Source of the DNA: a virus
Virus record (IMG/VR): IMGVR_UViG_3300025141_008015
Coordinates: 1-21,741 of that record
Strand: one strand, 5' to 3'
DNA: 21,741 nucleotides
Positions 1-8,090 of the stretch are shown piece by piece. Under the pieces are notes generated by a model, which was not told the DNA's origin, did no database searches, and was given only the letters and a program-made list of their open reading frames with translations. Positions within the stretch are counted from its first letter, which is position 1; each line of letters starts with the position of its first letter. A program made the translations under genes and the position numbers.

Positions 1-825
1 ATAATCCATATCTAATTCAGAGAAGACTTCCTCGCACAACTCTCTTACCGAATGAGACTCTCCCATAGCACACACAAAATCATCAGGCTCATCCTGCTGT
101 AGCATCATCCACATAGCACGAACATAGTCCTTAGCGTGACCCCAATCCCTAGTAGCCTCTAAGTTTCCCAAAGCTAGAGTTTGGGCTTCTCCGTTATAAA
201 TATCAACAGCACCAGCAACAACCTTATTTGTAACGAAATTTAAGCCTCTGCGAGGAGACTCATGATTAAACAGAATGCCGTTAGCAATAAACATATCGTA
301 ACTAGAACGATAAACCCTGCAAAGATTATAAGCATATAACTTAGAGCAACCATAAGGGCTCACGGGTCTCATTAAAGTAGCCTCTCGTCTGAAGCCATCA
401 TCATCGAACTCATTTCCAAACATTTCAGAAGAACACGCTTGATACATACGAGCCTTAGGGCAAACTGTGCGAATAGCTTCTAATAAATTTAAAACCCCCA
501 CTGCATCTGCATTTGTCGTAAACACAGGTTGATCAAAACTAATTCTCACATGAGACTGAGCAGCTAGGTTATAAATCTCGTCTGGGGTAGACTCGTTTAA
601 AGCCAACATAAGAGAAGGCATATCAGTCATATCTCCATACACTAAATGAAGGTTAGGGTTTTTAAACAACCCAATAGCTTCTAGGCGACTCGTTTGATTT
701 TCAGGAACTGAATGCCTTCGGAGCAACCCCCATACCTCATAACCTTTTTCTAGCAATAGCTCTGCTAAGTAGGAGCCATCCTGTCCACTAATTCCTGTTA
801 TAAACGCTCTCTTTGTACCACTCAT
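1..825 (-). CDS. gmd: GDP-mannose 4,6-dehydratase, C-terminus outside window
   Basis: Converts GDP-D-mannose to GDP-4-keto-6-deoxy-D-mannose in the cytoplasm, the first step to GDP-L-fucose, colitose, rhamnose or perosamine. I translated 275 residues by hand from an ATG at 825; the frame is still open at base 1. Visible are the Rossmann loop TGISGQDGSY (residues 10-19), NLAAQSHV (86-93), the catalytic segment CSSEMFG (131-137), YGCSK (Tyr158/Lys162), the substrate-binding stretch FNHESPRRG (186-194) and LGNLEATRDWGHAKDYV (219-235), all strongly characteristic of GMD. Family members are usually about 320-370 residues, so roughly the last 50-90 are missing. The start overlaps the end of the GDP-fucose synthase gene by 38 bases, so the two are co-transcribed and form one pathway. 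The family call is nearly certain. Confidence 0.96.
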   Translation of the reverse strand, partial: MSGTKRAFITGISGQDGSYLAELLLEKGYEVWGLLRRHSVPENQTSRLEAIGLFKNPNLHLVYGDMTDMPSLMLALNESTPDEIYNLAAQSHVRISFDQPVFTTNADAVGVLNLLEAIRTVCPKARMYQACSSEMFGNEFDDDGFRREATLMRPVSPYGCSKLYAYNLCRVYRSSYDMFIANGILFNHESPRRGLNFVTNKVVAGAVDIYNGEAQTLALGNLEATRDWGHAKDYVRAMWMMLQQDEPDDFVCAMGESHSVRELCEEVFSELDMDY

Positions 826-1702
826 AAGTTTTATTAAATCCTTCTTTGAAGGGGGTGAAAGATAGGTCTGGATACATTTCCATTAATTTTGCATTGGACC
901 CATCCTTTCTAAATTGTCCTGATATTTCATTATTAAAGCTATATTCTAGCTTTTTATTGGCAACCTCAACACCCATAGCTACCATATCCTTAATCATTAA
1001 GTTTTCTAGAGGTGCTACAATTAGAGGAACCTCACTATTATGATCTTCTAAGAGCATTGGAATTAAAGTCGCCAAATCATCAATATAAAGTTGCTGTCTG
1101 AGAGGTAACCCCGTTCCCCAAAACATAAGCGAATCTCCCTCATTAGCATCGTGTACTTTTTTAACCAAAGCAGGAACAAAATGGGATTTTTGTGGATCAA
1201 AATGATCCTCTGGTCCATATAAATTAGACGGACAGAAAGTACTGTAGTTTAAGCCGTATTGTTTTCTATAGGATAAGCACTGAACATGAAGAAGCCTTTT
1301 TGTGTACCCATAAGATAAATTAGTTTCGGCTGGCGCTCCCGCAAAAATCATACCCTCTACCATAGGATAAGTAGCGCACTGATTGGGGAAAGCGCAAGTG
1401 CTTAAAGAGGCCAGAAGCCTTTTGACCCCTGCGTTTTTTGCTGCGTTAACAACATTGCAATTAATTTTCGTATTCTGATAAAAGAAGTCTCCTTGGTGTT
1501 CTGCATTGTCTTTAATACCTCCAACTCTTGCAGCTAAATGAATAACTGCATCTGGTTTAATATCAGAAAACATTTTATCACATTCATCTTCATTTAATAA
1601 ATTATAATCTTTGGATGATACATACACCCAATCAGGCTTAACTAAACTAAGGCGTTTCCCTAAGAACCCACTGCCTCCTGTAACTAATACTTTTTCTACC
1701 AT
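788..1702 (-). CDS. fcl: GDP-L-fucose synthase (GDP-4-keto-6-deoxymannose epimerase/reductase)
   Basis: SDR enzyme of 304 residues, the normal length, that turns the GMD product into GDP-L-fucose by C3/C5 epimerisation and NADPH reduction at C4. It carries the nucleotide loop VTGGSGFLG (7-15), the family hallmark HLAARVGGI (55-63), STCAFP (101-106, with the Ser and Cys of the active site), the YxxxK pair Tyr131/Lys135 and a His in KSHFVPAL (His174) matching the acid/base residue of the E. coli enzyme. The ATG at 1702 lies inside the end of the RmlB-like gene (7-base overlap), and the 3' end overlaps gmd. ColC, which makes GDP-colitose, is a close homologue. With an RfbH-like 3-dehydratase two genes away, a colitose-type role is a real alternative to fucose. 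Confidence 0.92.
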   Translation of the reverse strand: MVEKVLVTGGSGFLGKRLSLVKPDWVYVSSKDYNLLNEDECDKMFSDIKPDAVIHLAARVGGIKDNAEHQGDFFYQNTKINCNVVNAAKNAGVKRLLASLSTCAFPNQCATYPMVEGMIFAGAPAETNLSYGYTKRLLHVQCLSYRKQYGLNYSTFCPSNLYGPEDHFDPQKSHFVPALVKKVHDANEGDSLMFWGTGLPLRQQLYIDDLATLIPMLLEDHNSEVPLIVAPLENLMIKDMVAMGVEVANKKLEYSFNNEISGQFRKDGSNAKLMEMYPDLSFTPFKEGFNKTYEWYKESVYNRN

Positions 1703-2646
1703 ATGAAATTATCCTTGTAATAGTCTACGATACCACTAATCTCCTCATCAAACTTTTTATTCGGCTTCCACCCCAAAGATCTAAGCTTGGAATCATCAAG
1801 AGCATATCTCATATCCTGACCGTCTCTCTCATCAGAAGAATTAACATAATCAGATAGGTCAACATCTCTACCGAAATAGTGCGTCAAAATCTTTTTAACT
1901 GTATCCGCATTAGTTTGTTCATAGCCTCCTGCAACATTGAAGATCTCATTCTTAGCTTCCTTCTCAATTAAAAGAATAGCAGCTTCTGCTGTATCATCAG
2001 CATGAAGCCAATTACGAATGGGGGTTCCTTGATTGTGGAGACTAATCTTCCTACCCCTCTTAAGACTCTTAACTGCAATAGGGATTAGCTTTTCAGGATA
2101 CTGTCCAATTCCGTAATTATTTGTTGGACGAAGCATTACATAATCTAGATCATAGGTTCTGGCCCATGCTGTGATTAGCATATCCGCTGCTGCTTTAGAC
2201 GCAGAGTAGGGGTTACTAGGCTTTAAGAGATCAGACTCTTTATGGTATCCTGTATCTAAATCACCATACACTTCATCAGTACTAATCTGAAAGAAGATTG
2301 GTCTGCTGCCTGCGTTTTTATTCTTAAACCTAACAAGATCAAGAAGATTTCTAACCCCTAGAATATTACTGTTCATGAACTCGTCGCTATTAACAATGCT
2401 GTTATCGACATGAGATTCAGCGGCAAAGTTCACAACATAATCACAGTCGTAGAGATGCTTTAAATCTTTGATGTCCTCTTTTAGAAAGGTAAAGTTATCA
2501 TAATTAAGAAACTCACTCAAAATGCTTTTACTGGCAGCGTATGTCCTCTTATCGACACCATAAACATACCACCCCCGATCAAGAGCTTTTCGGGTAAAGT
2601 AAGACCCAATAAAACCTAAACAACCAGTGACGTATATAATTTTCAT
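1696..2646 (-). CDS. rfbB: dTDP-glucose 4,6-dehydratase-like SDR (RmlB/RfbB family)
   Basis: SDR dehydratase of 316 residues that should produce an NDP-4-keto-6-deoxyhexose from NDP-glucose. The N-terminus has TGCLGFIGS (7-15) in place of the usual TGGAGFIGS. The catalytic triad region ISTDEVYGDL (121-130) contains Thr-Asp-Glu at 123-125, and YSASK gives Tyr147/Lys151. RNWLHADDTAEA matches the RmlB consensus for the substrate-closing segment. The Asp-Glu pair is typical of dTDP-glucose dehydratases and differs from the Asp-Lys form of CDP-glucose dehydratase (RfbG). It is slightly shorter than bacterial RmlB (about 350). It overlaps the RfbH-like gene by an ATGA junction and fcl by 7 bases. 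The nucleotide of the real substrate is inferred from family, not shown. Confidence 0.85.
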   Translation of the reverse strand: MKIIYVTGCLGFIGSYFTRKALDRGWYVYGVDKRTYAASKSILSEFLNYDNFTFLKEDIKDLKHLYDCDYVVNFAAESHVDNSIVNSDEFMNSNILGVRNLLDLVRFKNKNAGSRPIFFQISTDEVYGDLDTGYHKESDLLKPSNPYSASKAAADMLITAWARTYDLDYVMLRPTNNYGIGQYPEKLIPIAVKSLKRGRKISLHNQGTPIRNWLHADDTAEAAILLIEKEAKNEIFNVAGGYEQTNADTVKKILTHYFGRDVDLSDYVNSSDERDGQDMRYALDDSKLRSLGWKPNKKFDEEISGIVDYYKDNFIW

Positions 2647-3980
2647 GATGATAATCGAGGCAGGGAGGCAAAGAAATTGTCTACCACTTCCGCAATATAA
2701 TCCAGCTTTTCATCGGTAAGGCCAATAAAAGTTCCCAAGAAGAAGGAGTCCAACGTGACCTTATTTGCAACAGGGAAGGACTCAATTTCACCTTCTTTTG
2801 CTAAATGATTGTACCCTGGGTGAGCAAGGATATTTCCACTAAAGTAAGAGCGAGTCTGAATCTTTGCAGACTCTAAGTGCTGTATAAAATCATCACGCGA
2901 GAATCTATCAGTTTTTAAAGTTAACAAGTATGCAAACCAGCAAGGGTCAGACTTAGGTGTAGCCTCTGGAAGGTAGAAAAAGTCCTCATACTTTCTAAAA
3001 ATATCATTTAATCTAGCGTGATTCTTTCTTCTCGCTGCGTCCATCTCGGGAAGCTTTTTAAGTTGCTCAAGTCCTATAGCTGCTTGAAGTTCTAAAGGCT
3101 TAAGATTGTATCCAATCTCATTAAACACATACCTGTGGTCATAAATAGCATCAGGCATCCCAGGCAACCAATTCTTAAATCTATTACCACAAGCTGTTCC
3201 TCCTGTTACTGATCCAGGTTTCATGCTATTACAATAACACCCTCGACCCCAATCCCTAACGCTGGCTAGAACCGTCCGTGCTTTGTTGCTATTGGTAGCG
3301 ATAAATCCTCCCTCACCTAGAGTCATGTGGTGAGCAGGAAAGAAGGAGCAGGTGGACATATGCCCAAAGGATCCCAGCTTCTTACCGTCATAAAAAGATC
3401 CAAGAGCATCGCAAGCATCCTCCAAGAATATTAAATCATACTTATCAACTAAGCCCATAAGCCTATCCATATCAGGAGGATTGCCTAACACATGGGCAAA
3501 AATAATGCCTTTAATCTCAGGATCTTCCTCCAATTTTGCCTCTACCTTATCCAGATCAAGGTTTACACTAGGAAGCTCTACATCAACGAATACAGGCTCA
3601 AATCCATGCTGAATTATTGGATTAATAGTTGTGGGAAAACAAACGACAGGAGTTATAAACTTTGATCCTTTAGGGAGGTCATACAAATTCCTAGAAGCGA
3701 CTGCGGCAACCATTAACAAGTTTGCCGAACTCCCTGAATTGGTTAAAGCCCCATAATCCATCCCTAAGTACTGCGGGAACTCTAACTCAAACTCTCGGCC
3801 CTTCTTACCAAAAATAAACCACTCATCAAGAAAGCTGTCAATAGCCGCCACAAACTCATCTTCATTAAAGTGGGGACCAGAGTACTCAACCCAATCATCC
3901 CCTTTCTCCCAGGAACGACTGGCTCTTTTGTTTTGTACATACTCTGCTACTAAATCTAATATGCGTTGTTTTTCAACCAT
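2643..3980 (-). CDS. rfbH: RfbH/E1-like PLP- and [2Fe-2S]-dependent NDP-4-keto-6-deoxyhexose 3-dehydratase
   Basis: DegT/DnrJ-fold protein of 445 residues. The usual PLP-binding Lys is replaced by His in FFPAHHMTLGEGG (213-225; His217), which turns an aminotransferase into a C3 dehydratase as in RfbH/AscC (E1) and ColD. E1 also binds a [2Fe-2S] cluster through a C-X57-C-X1-C-X7-C pattern. Here Cys190, Cys248, Cys250 and Cys264 give C-X57-C-X1-C-X13-C, so the first three positions fit exactly and the last loop is six residues longer. The C-terminal part (residues 281-304, DHRYVFNEIGYNL and onward) is also RfbH-like. Known E1 uses CDP-4-keto-6-deoxyglucose and needs reductase E3 (RfbI/AscD), which is not in the window. 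An A-type Fe-S carrier gene lies 13 bases upstream. I see no Shine-Dalgarno before the ATG. Confidence 0.9.
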   Translation of the reverse strand: MVEKQRILDLVAEYVQNKRASRSWEKGDDWVEYSGPHFNEDEFVAAIDSFLDEWFIFGKKGREFELEFPQYLGMDYGALTNSGSSANLLMVAAVASRNLYDLPKGSKFITPVVCFPTTINPIIQHGFEPVFVDVELPSVNLDLDKVEAKLEEDPEIKGIIFAHVLGNPPDMDRLMGLVDKYDLIFLEDACDALGSFYDGKKLGSFGHMSTCSFFPAHHMTLGEGGFIATNSNKARTVLASVRDWGRGCYCNSMKPGSVTGGTACGNRFKNWLPGMPDAIYDHRYVFNEIGYNLKPLELQAAIGLEQLKKLPEMDAARRKNHARLNDIFRKYEDFFYLPEATPKSDPCWFAYLLTLKTDRFSRDDFIQHLESAKIQTRSYFSGNILAHPGYNHLAKEGEIESFPVANKVTLDSFFLGTFIGLTDEKLDYIAEVVDNFFASLPRLSS

Positions 3981-3993
3981 ACGCTATTATAGT

Positions 3994-4314
3994 TCAATCG
4001 CAGGAAAAAGAGGTGCCACAACCGCAAGTTTTTGTAGCTTTAGCGTTAGAAAATTCAAAGCCTGATTGACTCAAAGTTGTTTTATAATCAACCTCTGTTT
4101 CGTTTAACATAAAATCACTTTTTTTGTCTATAACAACTTTAAACCCAGACTCCTCAGTCACCGTATCTTCAGGGCCAATTTGATGCTCTTCTTGAACCTC
4201 CATGTCATAAGAGAAGCCAGCACAACCACCCCCCTTAACACGGACTCTCAATACATCGCCCTCATCTAAGGCTTGATTCAAGTAACTAACTGCGGATTCA
4301 GTGAAAGTTAACAC
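3994..4314 (-). CDS. A-type iron-sulfur carrier (IscA/SufA/ErpA/HesB family)
   Basis: Small Fe-S carrier of 106 residues, the full family length, which hands [2Fe-2S] or [4Fe-4S] clusters to apo-enzymes. The three conserved cysteines are present: Cys31 in VKGGGCAGFSYDM and Cys97/Cys99 in the C-terminal TCGCGTSFSCD; the extra Cys105 near the end is not part of the usual triad. It begins with GTG at 4314, sharing the G with the TAG stop of the radical SAM gene (TAGTG) and preceded by AGAGG. It lies between two genes for Fe-S enzymes, the radical SAM protein and the RfbH-like dehydratase, so maturing these two enzymes is its likely job. I cannot tell IscA, SufA and ErpA subtypes apart from sequence alone. 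Confidence 0.93.
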   Translation of the reverse strand: MLTFTESAVSYLNQALDEGDVLRVRVKGGGCAGFSYDMEVQEEHQIGPEDTVTEESGFKVVIDKKSDFMLNETEVDYKTTLSQSGFEFSNAKATKTCGCGTSFSCD

Positions 4315-5681
4315 TAAGAGCCTCTAATAGAATCTTCAACAGCATCAAACTTCTTGAGTTTAGATCCTTTAAGAGTAATGAGAGGAGCATTAACCCAGGT
4401 TTCCACTTCAACACCAGTTCCACTCTCTTTCTCTACATCACCCATATTCTCTTGGTTCATGAAATCATCAGAGGTAAACACCTTATCATATCTTACAGGA
4501 ACTTCAGAATCCCCATACGACTCAGAGATAACATTCTCAATAAATCCTTTATCTACACCACAAATACAAGGCATATTCTTTCTAGGGTCAAACCACTTAA
4601 TATTTAAACCCCGTCCTATAATATCAGCCAAAGACTCTTCAAAGAAATTACCCAAAGAAACGTGCTGGTAGGGACATGGGAGAATATCTCCGTATCTTGT
4701 AACAGGGACCATGCGCTTAACCGCAATACAACCAATATCTCTACCGTAAGAGGGGGTCATGTGAGTAAAAATATCATATTCTTCCTCAAACTGCTGGAGG
4801 ATCTTACCTTCCTTCTCAGTCATCATTTGCTCTGTAACGCCTTCGTATGCGCCAACAGGCTTTGCGTAAACCACATAGGTTCCCACATCCTTGGACTTTG
4901 CGTAATCTAGGAATGATCTCCACTCCTCTGTATAGATGCGATCCTTCCAGATAACAGTAGAAAGGATAACGTGTAGGTCTGCCTCTTTGCAAGCGTCGAT
5001 AGCTGTCATAACTCTCGCCCATGAGCCAGGGGCTCTACGGAAGGTGTCATGGCTTTCTGCATCGGCTCCATCTAAACTAAGCTGCACTTTATCTACACCA
5101 ATCGCTTTGAGATGCTTCGCTCTCTCTAGGTCTAGGTTCCAACCGTTTGAGTCTGTAACCAGATAGAATCTATCAGGACCGATGGCTTCAACTAGTTCAT
5201 CGAATTCTTTTAAAAGGAGGGGCTCTCCTCCTGTAATAACGAAATTGGCTAACCCCATAGCATCAGCTTCATCAGCAAGTCGTCGTACATCTTCTAATTC
5301 GAACTTACGACGCCCACTCCCCTCTTCCCAGTTTTTAGGAACGTAGAACTTGTCAATACAGCAGTGCTCACAATCAAAGTTACAGAGATAATCATACTGA
5401 AATTGAATAATAGCAATGCTTTCTCCCTTTGCAATTTTCTCGGGGTACTTGATCATCTTGTCGTATACTTTAGGTTTGTATCCTTTTAACCAGTTTTGGC
5501 GAAGGGCTTCTTCCTTGACCGTAGTGTGCTGCATCACCTTACCCTCAGCGATATCTTTTAACTCATCGGCAGATTTCTCGACCAACATATCCTGAAGTTC
5601 TTTTTCAGACCATGGTAGAACATGATCCTTATCGTTACCCTCTAAAGGTGTTTGAAACATAGTACTGTTTGAATTTGCCAT
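4314..5681 (-). CDS. Radical SAM enzyme with SPASM-like C-terminal cysteines
   Basis: Protein of 455 residues with the radical SAM signature CxxxCxxC at Cys100, Cys104 and Cys107, followed by ITGGEPLLL (149-157, the SAM-contacting GGEP) and LSLDGADAESHD (201-212), a typical barrel strand. The C-terminal segment has Cys318, GDILPCPYQHVSLGNF (331-346, Cys336), Cys372 and Cys374. This looks like a SPASM or twitch domain that binds auxiliary Fe-S clusters. A roughly 85-residue N-terminal region before the barrel has no motif I recognise. The reaction is unknown. Its place in a sugar operon suggests dehydration, epimerisation or rearrangement of a sugar, but SPASM enzymes also modify peptides. The start shares one base with the upstream stop (TAATG) and follows AGAAGG. 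Confidence 0.9.
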   Translation of the reverse strand: MANSNSTMFQTPLEGNDKDHVLPWSEKELQDMLVEKSADELKDIAEGKVMQHTTVKEEALRQNWLKGYKPKVYDKMIKYPEKIAKGESIAIIQFQYDYLCNFDCEHCCIDKFYVPKNWEEGSGRRKFELEDVRRLADEADAMGLANFVITGGEPLLLKEFDELVEAIGPDRFYLVTDSNGWNLDLERAKHLKAIGVDKVQLSLDGADAESHDTFRRAPGSWARVMTAIDACKEADLHVILSTVIWKDRIYTEEWRSFLDYAKSKDVGTYVVYAKPVGAYEGVTEQMMTEKEGKILQQFEEEYDIFTHMTPSYGRDIGCIAVKRMVPVTRYGDILPCPYQHVSLGNFFEESLADIIGRGLNIKWFDPRKNMPCICGVDKGFIENVISESYGDSEVPVRYDKVFTSDDFMNQENMGDVEKESGTGVEVETWVNAPLITLKGSKLKKFDAVEDSIRGS

Positions 5682-6079
5682 TATTTACCTTCTAATTCTT
5701 CTTTTGTTGTTTTGCTAACGGTGTAGCGATAAGGAGTAGCCTCACTTCCATCATGACGAACCCCTCCTTTATATTTATGCTTGGACACATCTGCTTGTCG
5801 CATGTTATCTTCTAATATATTTAAGTTCAATGCAGATACAAACCAAATCTTTCCGTCCTCATCTATGACTCGATACTGAGGTTTAATACGTCCACGAATA
5901 TCATCAATAATAACTCGGCTTCCCTTTTTTAGAGTTACAGGCTGATCATTCTTCCCTTGATGAATCTCATCCTCTATAACTACCCCAATTTGGTTAATAA
6001 CTTTACTCCATTTAATAGAGTTATGCTTAAACCACTCTTCTCCTGTAACATTCGAAACAAAATCTTTTTTCTTACTCAT
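5681..6079 (-). CDS. Hypothetical protein, possible small beta-barrel
   Basis: Protein of 132 residues that I do not recognise. The N-terminal third is charged with no signal peptide or membrane segment. Residues 47-90 contain VTLKKGSRVIIDD and YRVIDEDGKIWFVSALNLNI, an alternation of strands and turns like an SH3 or KOW-type barrel. The tail is polar and lysine-rich. There are no cysteines, so it is not a metal protein. It overlaps the methyltransferase gene before it by ATGA and the radical SAM gene after it by TAATG, so it is translated in step with both. This position could mean an accessory subunit or adaptor for the radical SAM enzyme, but that is guesswork from location. Confidence 0.7.
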   Translation of the reverse strand: MSKKKDFVSNVTGEEWFKHNSIKWSKVINQIGVVIEDEIHQGKNDQPVTLKKGSRVIIDDIRGRIKPQYRVIDEDGKIWFVSALNLNILEDNMRQADVSKHKYKGGVRHDGSEATPYRYTVSKTTKEELEGK

Positions 6080-7197
6080 TCTCTTATATATATTCCATTA
6101 TCACGCAAAACAGATAAACCTACCCCCAAGTTCAATTTTAATAACTTCGAAGCTACTTCATCGGAATAGCTCGCAGCCATAACTATTATAGCTTCTGGAG
6201 GGTCTTCATGCAAAATTTCAGCGGAAACTATAGGAATATGTGTTGCGGGGGTATATTTTCCTTGTTTAAATGGAGCGTCATCAACAACATACTTTATTTT
6301 ATCTCCCAGATCAGCCAAAGCGAGAACCGCTAACGCTTGATGCCCAGCACCGTAGACTGCCACAGACTCCTCTGAAAATTTAGCCAGATAATCCATAATT
6401 TGCTGGGTAATTTTTTTCTGTTGACGCTTAAAAGAGCTAAGATTAGGAACTTGTTTCTTTTTTACTACAGCAGAAATAATATAATCATGCCAAACTTCAT
6501 TCATTTCGACAACTTCAAAGCCATTTCTATTTAAAACATGCTCTAATGTGTCGGACGTAAAGTAATAAAGATGGTCATTGATAAATTCAGAGAATAAATT
6601 CTCCTTAATTATCATATCAAAATTAGGAACTTCAATTAAACCTATTCCATCGTCCTTTAAATTAAGGTAAAGAGCCTGTAAAGTGCTATTTAAATCTGGT
6701 AGATGCTCGAAAAAATTGAGTATAAAGAAGCAATCAAAAGGAGCTTCCTTTACTTCGTGGTGAGCGTATAGAATATAATCTTTTTCTACTTGTAATCCCG
6801 CATCTAAACAATAATTAACTGAATCTTGAGCGTATTCAATGCCGTATGCATCAGTTCCTGTATCCTGCATTAACTGTAAAAATTCGCCTTTACCGCAACC
6901 CACCTCCAAAACCTTTTTATCTTTCAGGTCATACTTATCCACAAAATCAGCGAACTGCTGCACACGAAATTGTTCCATCTCATCTGAAAACGCAGAAGCG
7001 CGTATAACCTCCTTATGGTATGGCACAGGCTCGTTACTTAGCTGAACCAAATCGCATAACGAACATCGACATACCTCTAAATCTGCGCCTTTTTCATCCT
7101 GCAACTCATGTAAACTTGGAAAATGCTGCGCTGCTTTAGGCATATTGCCATAGCATAGTAATGTTTTTAGTGGTCCTGAACAAACTCTACAAATCAA
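6076..7197 (-). CDS. SAM-dependent sugar C-methyltransferase (TylC3/NovU/TcaB9-type)
   Basis: Protein of 373 residues with the three-part layout of NDP-4-ketohexose C3-methyltransferases. An N-terminal zinc knuckle has Cys3, Cys6, Cys45 and Cys48, with Cys43 nearby. A class I SAM fold has LEVGCGKGEF (97-106). A C-terminal Rossmann-like part begins at VYGAGHQALA (281-290). The catalytic segment reads FINDHLYYFT (205-214), with His209 at the position of the conserved His and Asp in place of the more common Glu. The expected product is a 3-C-methyl branched deoxysugar. The start is TTG at 7197: it overlaps the previous stop as TTGA, has AGAGGA 9 bases upstream, and is the only start that keeps the first zinc cysteines. 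It sits just after an SDR gene, as in antibiotic deoxysugar clusters. Confidence 0.88.
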   Translation of the reverse strand: MICRVCSGPLKTLLCYGNMPKAAQHFPSLHELQDEKGADLEVCRCSLCDLVQLSNEPVPYHKEVIRASAFSDEMEQFRVQQFADFVDKYDLKDKKVLEVGCGKGEFLQLMQDTGTDAYGIEYAQDSVNYCLDAGLQVEKDYILYAHHEVKEAPFDCFFILNFFEHLPDLNSTLQALYLNLKDDGIGLIEVPNFDMIIKENLFSEFINDHLYYFTSDTLEHVLNRNGFEVVEMNEVWHDYIISAVVKKKQVPNLSSFKRQQKKITQQIMDYLAKFSEESVAVYGAGHQALAVLALADLGDKIKYVVDDAPFKQGKYTPATHIPIVSAEILHEDPPEAIIVMAASYSDEVASKLLKLNLGVGLSVLRDNGIYIRE

Positions 7198-8090
7198 TAT
7201 AAAAAATCCTCTTTTACAATAATAGAGTGATGACGGTCATACCACTTATACAAGTCAGCAATTGCTACACCAGTTGGAACAAAAGTAAAATGTTTTTCTT
7301 GTAAAAGCCTAAAATTGTCTCCACTATACTCAATGCCTTCTCCCTCCTCTAGGGTTTCTAAATCTAAATCTTTTCGGGAAAATTTAATTACTTTTTGTCC
7401 TAGTTCTTTATATGAGCTAACCTCAGCAGAACAAATGTTATACGAATGATATTTTGGGGTATTTTCGATGAACCAATGTACTATACGAGCTAAATCTGAA
7501 ATGTATAAATAATCGAAAAGGGCATCCTTTTTTAAAGTGATTGGCATTCCCAAAACTGCCTTGCAGCAAGCGTTAGGTATAAACCTGTATCTCCAATCAT
7601 CAAATTTACCATAAAGACCAAACAACCTTAAATTATAAATGTTGCTACTGTCCTTGGCTTTCTTATTCATAATATGTTTAGAGTAACCATAGGGGTCTTT
7701 TGGTACAAACTCCTCGATATACTCCTCGGTCATTTTAGGGACCCAATTCTCTCTCCCCGCTTCTGCCCCTGAACCAAAATAAAGCATCTTTCCATAATGC
7801 TCTCTACAAGAGGAAAGATTAGAGAACATTCTTAAATTTATGTCTAAGACATCAGATCTCATCTTATCGGTAAAGGATGGAACCGCATCATGATTAGCGG
7901 TATGAATTACCACATCGAACTTCTCTTTTTTTAGGTAATCCGCAACTTTCTTAGTATCCAGCAGATCTAGACCTTGTCTATTTAAACAAATTACATTAGA
8001 TTTTAATGGCTCAAAATAAACATTACTTAAGTACTCATAAAGACTTTTAGCTATGAAGCCATTCCCTCCCGTTATTAAAATCTTATTCAT
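7194..8090 (-). CDS. NAD(P)-dependent SDR epimerase/reductase
   Basis: Extended SDR protein of 298 residues. ILITGGNGFIAKSL (4-17) is the nucleotide-binding loop, with Ala where the third Gly is common. VIHTANH (61-67) is the following strand, FGSGAEAG (105-112) supplies the catalytic Ser107, and YGYSK gives Tyr134/Lys138. FDYLYISDLARIVHWF is a typical C-terminal SDR helix. The substrate is probably an NDP-ketosugar reduced or epimerised at C4 or C5. It overlaps the end of the ThDP-lyase gene by 8 bases and the methyltransferase start by 4. In the yersiniose pathway a ThDP enzyme (YerE) is followed by an SDR reductase (YerF), so a YerF-like role is possible. I can support only the superfamily from sequence. 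Confidence 0.83.
   Translation of the reverse strand: MNKILITGGNGFIAKSLYEYLSNVYFEPLKSNVICLNRQGLDLLDTKKVADYLKKEKFDVVIHTANHDAVPSFTDKMRSDVLDINLRMFSNLSSCREHYGKMLYFGSGAEAGRENWVPKMTEEYIEEFVPKDPYGYSKHIMNKKAKDSSNIYNLRLFGLYGKFDDWRYRFIPNACCKAVLGMPITLKKDALFDYLYISDLARIVHWFIENTPKYHSYNICSAEVSSYKELGQKVIKFSRKDLDLETLEEGEGIEYSGDNFRLLQEKHFTFVPTGVAIADLYKWYDRHHSIIVKEDFLY
7207..7212 (-). promoter_or_regulatory. Shine-Dalgarno supporting the TTG start of the C-methyltransferase
   Basis: AGAGGA on the minus strand, 9 bases before the TTG at 7197. It supports the rare start, which keeps the N-terminal CxxC zinc pair; no ATG exists close to this point in frame. Confidence 0.6.
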
